The position numbers were made by a program, and so were the translations under genes. This document shows, one piece after another, positions 12,323-16,825 of a DNA stretch of 16,825 nt. This DNA is from Oscillospiraceae bacterium (GTDB lineage Bacteria > Bacillota > Clostridia > Oscillospirales > Oscillospiraceae). The notes under the pieces were generated by a model. The model was given only the letters and a program-made list of their open reading frames with translations, did not search any database and was not told where the DNA came from. Numbering within the stretch: position 1 is the stretch's first letter; the number at the start of each line of letters is the position of its first letter. The stretch is from NCBI GenBank assembly GCA_009776905.1, contig WRMX01000063.1, positions 1 through 16,825 of the forward strand. The letters run 5' to 3'.

Positions 12323-13114
12323 TTGGGGAAGGTGCGGTTGGATGTTCTGCTTGCAGAGCGCGGGCTAGCGGAGAGCCGCGAGCGCGCGAAGGCCATCATC
12401 ATGAGCGGCAGTGTCTATATTGATGGCGTGAGAGCGGACAAACCGGGATTGCTGGTCGGCGCCGATGTGTCACCTGAGGTCCGGGGAGGTCTTGAATATG
12501 TCAGCCGCGGAGGATTGAAACTGGAAAAGGCCCTGGACGTTTTTGGCGTGTCGACCGGCGGGAAGATTTGCATCGATTGCGGGGCGTCAACGGGAGGATT
12601 TACCGATTGCTTATTGAAAAACGGCGCCGCTCTGGTTTATGCCGTCGATGTTGGATATGGCCAATTGGCGTGGAAAATTCGCAACGATCCGCGTGTGGTC
12701 GTGATGGAACGGGTGAATATCAGATATTTGACCAATGATATGCTCGAGAAGAGACCGGAGCTTGCGGTAGTTGATGTGTCGTTCATATCGCTCGGGCTGG
12801 TGCTGCCGGTTTTGAGGAGCCTTTTGACGGAAGACGGGATAGCGATTTGCTTGATAAAGCCGCAGTTTGAGGCCGGTCGCGAGAATGTCGGAAAAAAGGG
12901 AGTCGTGCGCGATGCGGAGGTGCATGTTGCTGTTCTCGATGCTTTTGTCGGCAATGCTAAAAAGTCCGGGTTTTGCGTAAAGGGGTTGTCTTATTCGCCG
13001 ATACGCGGGCCTGAGGGGAACATTGAGTTTTTTGGTTTTCTCGGCAGCGGTGGCGGGGTCGAGGGGTTGGACGCGGGCGCCGTCGTTAGTGAGGCGCATA
13101 GTATGCTGTTGTAG
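12323..13114 (+). CDS. tlyA: TlyA family rRNA 2'-O-methyltransferase
   Basis: TlyA/YqxC family, 263 aa. An N-terminal S4 RNA-binding domain (about 4-50, RLDVLLAERGLAESRERAKAII) is joined by the conserved SRGGLKLEKAL to an FtsJ-like SAM methyltransferase domain with the SAM loop DCGASTGGFTDCL (85-97), VYAVDVGYGQL and IKPQFEAGRENVGKKGVVRD. Characterised mycobacterial TlyA methylates 16S and 23S rRNA cytidines; some relatives act as haemolysins, likely indirectly. The TTG at 12323 is chosen because AGGAG lies eight bases before it and the protein then begins as in homologues; a GTG at 12305 would place the ribosome site inside the gene. It lies in the classic dxs-tlyA-nadK-argR-recN order. Confidence 0.94.
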   Translation: MGKVRLDVLLAERGLAESRERAKAIIMSGSVYIDGVRADKPGLLVGADVSPEVRGGLEYVSRGGLKLEKALDVFGVSTGGKICIDCGASTGGFTDCLLKNGAALVYAVDVGYGQLAWKIRNDPRVVVMERVNIRYLTNDMLEKRPELAVVDVSFISLGLVLPVLRSLLTEDGIAICLIKPQFEAGRENVGKKGVVRDAEVHVAVLDAFVGNAKKSGFCVKGLSYSPIRGPEGNIEFFGFLGSGGGVEGLDAGAVVSEAHSMLL

Positions 13115-13147
13115 GGGGATGGGGGCGTGAATTTAAGACAACGCTGG

Positions 13148-13213
13148 GCTCAGTATGATAAGGGTAGGGCGCTCAGAATGACAAGGGTAGGGCGCAAATA
13201 ATGGCAAGGGTGT
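13148..13213 (+). repeat. 23-bp period direct repeats upstream of nadK
   Basis: GCTCAGWATGAYAAGGGTAGGGC occurs at 13148-13170 and 13171-13193, with a degenerate third unit up to 13213 (AATGGCAAGGGTG) that supplies the nadK ribosome site (AAGGGTG). The first half matches the CGCTCAGAATGACAA repeat at 7391-7405. Confidence 0.8.
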
Positions 13214-13216
13214 ATT

Positions 13217-14089
13217 ATGACTAATAGAAAAATGATTATTTTATCCCCTAATGGAAACCGGGATATCGGATTTGAGATGACATATAAAGTGATGGACATC
13301 CTCGAACGTCATGGGAGGAATGTCCTTGTATTGCCGATGTTTGACGATGACTCCGATAAATTTGGTTTGCCCGCCGGGATTGATGCGATTGAATTTGCCG
13401 ACGTCGTCGCGAATGCGGAAATCATCATTACATTCGGCGGGGACGGCACGATACTGCAGGCGGCGAGGACCGCAGCGGGCCCCGGGATCCCGATATTGGG
13501 CGTGAACATGGGCGGCAAAGGTTTTATGGCCGATTTGGAAATTGGTGATATAAAGTTGATTGACGCATTGGCGATTGGGGAGTATGATATAGAGGACCGC
13601 ATGATGCTCGATGCCGAAGTGGTGAGGGACGGCGCAATCGTGCACGATGATTTTGCATTAAACGACATTGTTCTGAGGGGCGATAATAAAGTTATCGACC
13701 TGACGCTATATGGCGACGGGCAACAGATTTCAAGGTTTTCAGGCGATGGCGCGGTTGTCGCCACGCCGACTGGTTCGACCGCGTATTCAATGGCGGCGGG
13801 CGGGCCGATCGTAGAGCCATCCGCCCAAAACATTATAATTACCCCCATATGCGCCCATATATTGGAAGCGAAGCCTTTCGTGCTTGTATCTGACAGGTGC
13901 GTGTCCATAGAGGTCGGATTCAAGAAAAACAGCAATGCGTATATGTCGGCGGATGGGGGCAACCATGTTGGCATTCTCGGCGGTGATGTCATCAATGTGC
14001 GCAAATCGGGGAAGGTTACGCGGCTCGTCCGTCTGTCGGACAGGAGCTTTTATAGAAAAGTCAGCGAGAAATTGGGGGTGGGGCAATGA
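13217..14089 (+). CDS. nadK: NAD kinase
   Basis: ATP- or polyphosphate-dependent NAD+ kinase, 290 aa, the only route to NADP+. The diagnostic GGDGT is at 74-78 (TFGGDGTILQAAR), followed by PILGVNMGGKGFMADL, the ALNDIVLRG segment with the conserved Asn-Asp pair, and the C-terminal PTGSTAYSMAAGGPIVEP that contacts NAD. The variant GVNMGGKGFM replaces the more usual GVNxGxLGFL, so Leu becomes Lys-Gly here. The ATG at 13217 has AGGG six bases upstream. Its stop overlaps the argR start (ATGA), indicating translational coupling. Confidence 0.96.
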   Translation: MTNRKMIILSPNGNRDIGFEMTYKVMDILERHGRNVLVLPMFDDDSDKFGLPAGIDAIEFADVVANAEIIITFGGDGTILQAARTAAGPGIPILGVNMGGKGFMADLEIGDIKLIDALAIGEYDIEDRMMLDAEVVRDGAIVHDDFALNDIVLRGDNKVIDLTLYGDGQQISRFSGDGAVVATPTGSTAYSMAAGGPIVEPSAQNIIITPICAHILEAKPFVLVSDRCVSIEVGFKKNSNAYMSADGGNHVGILGGDVINVRKSGKVTRLVRLSDRSFYRKVSEKLGVGQ

Positions 14090-14538
14090 AGAAGGATAGG
14101 CAAAATGCAATTTTGCGCGTCATCGCGGATATTGACATCGAGACGCAGAACCAGTTGATCGATGAGCTTGCGAAAGAGGGCATCGAGAGCACGCAGGCGA
14201 CTCTGTCGCGGGACATCAAGGAATTGCATCTGGTGAAGGAGCTGACCCCGAAGGGCACATACAGATATGCCGTGAGCGGGACTCCGAACGTGCAGCGGCA
14301 AGCAATCAGGCTGAAGTCGATTTTCAAGGAGAGCGTGACGTCATATGCCAACGCATTGAACATTGTCGTCATAAAGACTCTTCCGGGGCTTGCGCCTGCT
14401 GCATGCGCGGCCATCGATGGCATGGGGATCAGAGGGCTCGTCGGAACCATCGCGGGCGACGACACGGGTTTTTTGGCGATGAGCGATGTTACGGCTGCCG
14501 AGCGATTTTGCAATGAAATTGAGTTAATGTTACAATGA
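14086..14538 (+). CDS. argR: Arginine repressor ArgR/AhrC
   Basis: ArgR, 150 aa, an arginine-responsive hexameric regulator of arginine synthesis and catabolism. The N-terminal winged helix carries the recognition segment STQATLSRDIKELHLVK (about 35-51). The C-terminal oligomerisation and arginine-binding domain has LPGLAPAACAAIDGM and GTIAGDDTGFLAM, the latter holding the Asp-Asp pair that binds arginine. It overlaps both neighbours by four bases (ATGA), nadK upstream and recN downstream. No arginine genes are in the window; the argR-recN pairing is common in Bacillota and seems to be inherited order, not shared function. Confidence 0.97.
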   Translation: MKKDRQNAILRVIADIDIETQNQLIDELAKEGIESTQATLSRDIKELHLVKELTPKGTYRYAVSGTPNVQRQAIRLKSIFKESVTSYANALNIVVIKTLPGLAPAACAAIDGMGIRGLVGTIAGDDTGFLAMSDVTAAERFCNEIELMLQ

Positions 14539-16229
14539 TCAAATTGCTTCATATCGAAAACATAGCTGTTATCGAGAAAGCGGATATCGAGTTTTCGCAT
14601 GGCCTGAACGTGCTGACAGGCGAAACCGGAGCCGGGAAATCGATCATCATTGACGCGCTTTCCGCCGTTACAGGTGGGAGGACTTCGCGCGAGGTTATCC
14701 GGACGGGTGCGGATTATGCGTCTGTCACGGCTGTCTTTTCGATGCCGGAGGACTTGCCTTGGCAGGAGGCCAGCGGAATCGAGCCTGACGAGAGCGGCGA
14801 TGTGTTCATATCGCGCAGGATTTCGGCAGACGGCAAGAGCGTATGCCGCGTCAACGGTGTTCCCGTCTCTGCCGCGCAATTGCGGGAGATTGGCGCACGG
14901 CTGCTTGACATTCATGGGCAGAACGATGGGAGGAAGCTGCTCGACGAGGGCGCGCATCGTGAATATTTAGACGATTATGGCGGCCTTGGGGGAGCATTGG
15001 AGGCTTTTCGCGTTTCATATGGCATGCTTGTGGCTAAAAAAGGCGAGATAGAGAAGCTTTCCATCGATGAAGCCGAAAAAGAGCGCAGGATAGATGCTTT
15101 GAAGTTTCAAATCGAAGAGATCGAGCGGGCAAGGATCAGGCCGGGCGAGCACGGCGAGCTTGAGGCGCGGCGGGAGCTTTTAATGAACGCATCGAAGCTG
15201 ACGGAAGCCGTCGAGACAGCGTTTAGCGCACTATTCGGCGATGACGACAGCCCCGGGGCGGTCGCGCTCATCAGCGATGCGCGGTCGCAGCTTGAAAAGG
15301 CCGCGCGGTATTCGGAGGGGCTGCGCGCGTTGGGCGAGCGGCTGAGCGACCTCGGCTTCACGGCGCAGGATATTTCCGACGAATTGAGGGATTTTCGCGC
15401 GGAGCTGGATTTTTCGCCCGGTGAGTTGGACGAATTGGAAGCGCGATTGGACGTATTGAGGCGTATCATCCGCAAATATGGCGGAGAAGAGGAGGCGCTC
15501 GAGCTTCTCGAGCGCGGCATTGCCGAGATTTCCGATATTGAGGACTCCGCAAACAAGCTGGAGAAGCTGGGAAAGGAGCTTGATTCATTGGTGCTGGAGA
15601 GCTGCAGGCTCGCGGAGGAGCTGTCCGGTTTGCGGAGGAGCGCCGCGGCTGCTTTGCAGGAGCGGGTGATGGAGGAATTATCGCAGCTTAACATGCCGGG
15701 CGTGGAGTTTTCTGTCGAATTTGATGAAGTTCGCGGCGAATATGGCTTGGGCGCGTTTGGCAGCGACGAGATTTGTTTTTTGATGTCGGCCAATGCGGGA
15801 GAGCGGCCGGGGAAGATCAGCCGCATCGCTTCAGGCGGGGAGCTTGCAAGGATCATGCTTGCTTTGAAGAACGTTTTGAGCGGGGAGAACGATACCGGGA
15901 CGATGGTTTTTGACGAGATTGACACGGGGGTTTCGGGCGTTGCGGCGCAACGCGTCGGCGAGAAGCTGGCGAATCTTGCGGCGCGGAGGCAGACTCTGTG
16001 CGTGACGCATTTGCCGCAGATCGCCGTGATGGCGGACACGCATTTTATGATCAGCAAGAGCGTTGAAGGCGGCAGGACGTTTACGCATGTGGATCTGCTC
16101 GATTTCGATGGCAGGAAAGCTGAGATCGCAAGGCTTAGCGGCGGCGAGAATGTGACGGCGACGATGCTCTCCGGAGCTTCGGAGCAGCTTGAAGCGGCTG
16201 CGAAGTATAAGAGTCAAAGGTTGGTGTAG
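14535..16229 (+). CDS. recN: DNA repair protein RecN
   Basis: RecN, 564 aa, an SMC-like ATPase recruited early to double-strand breaks. The Walker A motif GETGAGKS (29-36) is in the N-terminal lobe, then two long helical coiled-coil arms (about 150-370) rich in Glu, Leu and Arg, then the C-terminal lobe with ABC signature ASGGELARIMLALKNVL and Walker B TMVFDEIDTGVSG, followed by the D-loop and CVTHLPQIA. Full length, nothing missing. The start overlaps the argR stop (ATGA). Oddity: the final codons and stop lie in an 18-bp sequence duplicated in tandem (16216-16251). Confidence 0.97.
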   Translation: MIKLLHIENIAVIEKADIEFSHGLNVLTGETGAGKSIIIDALSAVTGGRTSREVIRTGADYASVTAVFSMPEDLPWQEASGIEPDESGDVFISRRISADGKSVCRVNGVPVSAAQLREIGARLLDIHGQNDGRKLLDEGAHREYLDDYGGLGGALEAFRVSYGMLVAKKGEIEKLSIDEAEKERRIDALKFQIEEIERARIRPGEHGELEARRELLMNASKLTEAVETAFSALFGDDDSPGAVALISDARSQLEKAARYSEGLRALGERLSDLGFTAQDISDELRDFRAELDFSPGELDELEARLDVLRRIIRKYGGEEEALELLERGIAEISDIEDSANKLEKLGKELDSLVLESCRLAEELSGLRRSAAAALQERVMEELSQLNMPGVEFSVEFDEVRGEYGLGAFGSDEICFLMSANAGERPGKISRIASGGELARIMLALKNVLSGENDTGTMVFDEIDTGVSGVAAQRVGEKLANLAARRQTLCVTHLPQIAVMADTHFMISKSVEGGRTFTHVDLLDFDGRKAEIARLSGGENVTATMLSGASEQLEAAAKYKSQRLV

Positions 16230-16251
16230 CTGGAAAGGTTGGTGTAGCTGG
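16216..16251 (+). repeat. Perfect 18-bp tandem duplication spanning the recN stop
   Basis: AAAGGTTGGTGTAGCTGG occurs at 16216-16233 and again at 16234-16251. The first copy holds the recN stop codon TAG (16227-16229). The second fills the space up to the next start codon at 16253. Confidence 0.95.
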
Positions 16252-16252
16252 A

Positions 16253-16579
16253 ATGAAAGACAATGTCATCAAGTTCCCGGGCGGGACTGTACGGAAGACA
16301 ATCGAGATAAACGGGAAGCAATACAATACGCGTTATCTTGATAGGAAGAGCATGCTGCCGCATGCTGATGTTGAATATATCGGGTATTATGACTTCGATT
16401 TGGAGGAGCATGGTGCATTGTATGGGTTTTTGTTCGTCAAGAAGGTCAATGATAATGCCAATAAAATGATTCATTATAATGTGTTGATCGATCAGATTGG
16501 GAAGATTGTAGCGACCAATGCGAGCATTAATTCTTTGAAGGCGATTGCTTTGGCGCATATTGGTGCTTCGAGAGGGTGA
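16253..16579 (+). CDS. Hypothetical protein, 108 aa
   Basis: Not recognised as a named family. A small soluble protein with a predicted beta-rich N-terminal half (KTIEINGKQYNTRYLD, then VEYIGYYDFDLEEHGALYGFLFVKKV) and a helical C-terminus ending LKAIALAHIGASRG. It has no signal peptide, membrane helix or cysteine. Composition and codon use look like the neighbours and no competing frame is better, so it is probably a real gene. The ribosome site is weak because the upstream DNA is an 18-bp tandem duplication. It begins 23 bases after the recN stop, so it may be co-transcribed with recN. tRNA-Leu follows 14 bases after its stop. Confidence 0.7.
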   Translation: MKDNVIKFPGGTVRKTIEINGKQYNTRYLDRKSMLPHADVEYIGYYDFDLEEHGALYGFLFVKKVNDNANKMIHYNVLIDQIGKIVATNASINSLKAIALAHIGASRG

Positions 16580-16593
16580 TTTGCACTTTATGT

Positions 16594-16678
16594 GCGGATG
16601 TGATGGAATTGGTAGACATGCAGGATTTAGGTTCCTGTGCCGCGAGGCGTGTGGGTTCGAGTCCCTTCATCCGCACCA
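16594..16678 (+). tRNA. tRNA-Leu (anticodon UAG)
   Basis: Class II tRNA of 85 nt with encoded CCA. Acceptor GCGGATG (16594-16600) pairs with CATCCGC (16668-16674), discriminator A, then CCA. The anticodon stem is CAGGA/TCCTG with loop TTTAGGT, giving UAG, which reads CUN leucine codons. A long variable arm (GCCGCGAGGC) and T-loop GGGTTCGAGTCCC are clear. Confidence 0.97.
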
Positions 16679-16685
16679 ACTGTAT

Positions 16686-16726
16686 GTCAAGCAGAAGCTA
16701 AAAATAATTTTTGGCTTCTGCTTGAC
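16686..16726 (+). terminator. 20-bp hairpin after tRNA-Leu, group IIC intron target
   Basis: Arms 16686-16705 and 16707-16726 (starting GTCAAGCAGAAGC and ending GCTTCTGCTTGAC) pair over 20 bp with one G-U. It sits eight bases after the tRNA, where a terminator is expected, but any U-tract would now lie beyond the inserted intron. Its close spacing to the intron start matches the known preference of group IIC introns for terminator hairpins. Confidence 0.7.
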
Positions 16727-16728
16727 TG

Positions 16729-16825
16729 GTGCGCCCGGCATGAGCGCAATCTATAGGGTTAAAGTCCCGAACACACCCGGCAGTGGGAAGTGTTAGCCAA
16801 AGTCAAGGGTGTCCGTCGTAAGGCG
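16729..16825 (+). mobile_element. Group IIC intron, 5' end (runs off window)
   Basis: The segment begins GTGCGCCCGGCATGAGCGCA and continues with CTATAGGGTTAAAGTCCCGAA, GCAGTGGGAAGTGTTAGCC and AAGGGTGTCCGTCGTAAGGCG. This is the domain I start of a group IIC intron and tracks the well-studied Oceanobacillus iheyensis intron closely, including the 5' GUGYGCCC splice-site consensus. It starts two bases after a long hairpin, the typical IIC target. Domains II-VI and any reverse transcriptase lie outside the window, so completeness is unknown. Confidence 0.88.

Noticed and set aside
15107..16057. Minus-strand Ser-rich ORF (316 codons) opposite recN
   Set aside because: Shadow of the Glu/Ala-rich RecN coiled coil; no ribosome site or family.
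16545..16796. Plus-strand ORF across tRNA-Leu and the hairpin
   Set aside because: It reads through a clear tRNA gene and intron start.

Overview
The window comes from a low-to-moderate GC Bacillota, most likely an anaerobic member of the Clostridia. The evidence is the gene order asp23-nusB-xseA-xseB-ispA-dxs-tlyA-nadK-argR-recN, strong AGGAGG ribosome binding sites, TTG/GTG starts, sigma-A type promoters, a corrinoid-type URO-D methyltransferase, and a separate rplM-rpsI operon. The genus cannot be read from the sequence.

Layout. 1-1540 is read leftward: a small membrane protein of unknown role and the ribosomal protein pair rplM-rpsI. A divergent spacer rich in short tandem duplications leads to a TtcA-like tRNA thiolation enzyme (+), which converges at a strong hairpin on a leftward pair: a URO-D/MtaA-like methyltransferase and a short-chain dehydrogenase, separated by about 200 bp of hexanucleotide low-complexity DNA. 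From 5227 to about 16230 everything reads rightward in one long housekeeping cluster: asp23, nusB, xseA, xseB, ispA, a roughly 740-nt gene-free but highly structured segment, a 180-aa four-helix membrane protein, dxs, tlyA, nadK, argR, recN. The window closes with a small hypothetical protein, tRNA-Leu(UAG), a long hairpin, and the 5' end of a group IIC intron that runs off the right edge.

Main result. The segment at about 8693-9432 with the membrane protein at 9676-10218 is read here as an OLE (ornate, large, extremophilic) RNA gene and its partner gene oapA. The position between ispA and dxs in the nusB...recN cluster, the membrane protein length, topology and DVVGD (DxxxD) motif, and the dense set of hairpins all agree. 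A dedicated promoter (TTGATA-N17-TATTAT) lies immediately in front of the RNA. OLE RNPs are known but poorly understood membrane-associated complexes implicated in stress tolerance.

Other structure. A dispersed multi-hairpin repeat, present in two near-complete copies, one diverged copy and three single-hairpin remnants, shows compensatory base changes between copies and brackets oapA on both sides. Short tandem duplications (10, 14, 18, 19, 23 and 39 bp periods, plus G-rich and GCGGNN arrays) are unusually common in spacers and at gene ends.
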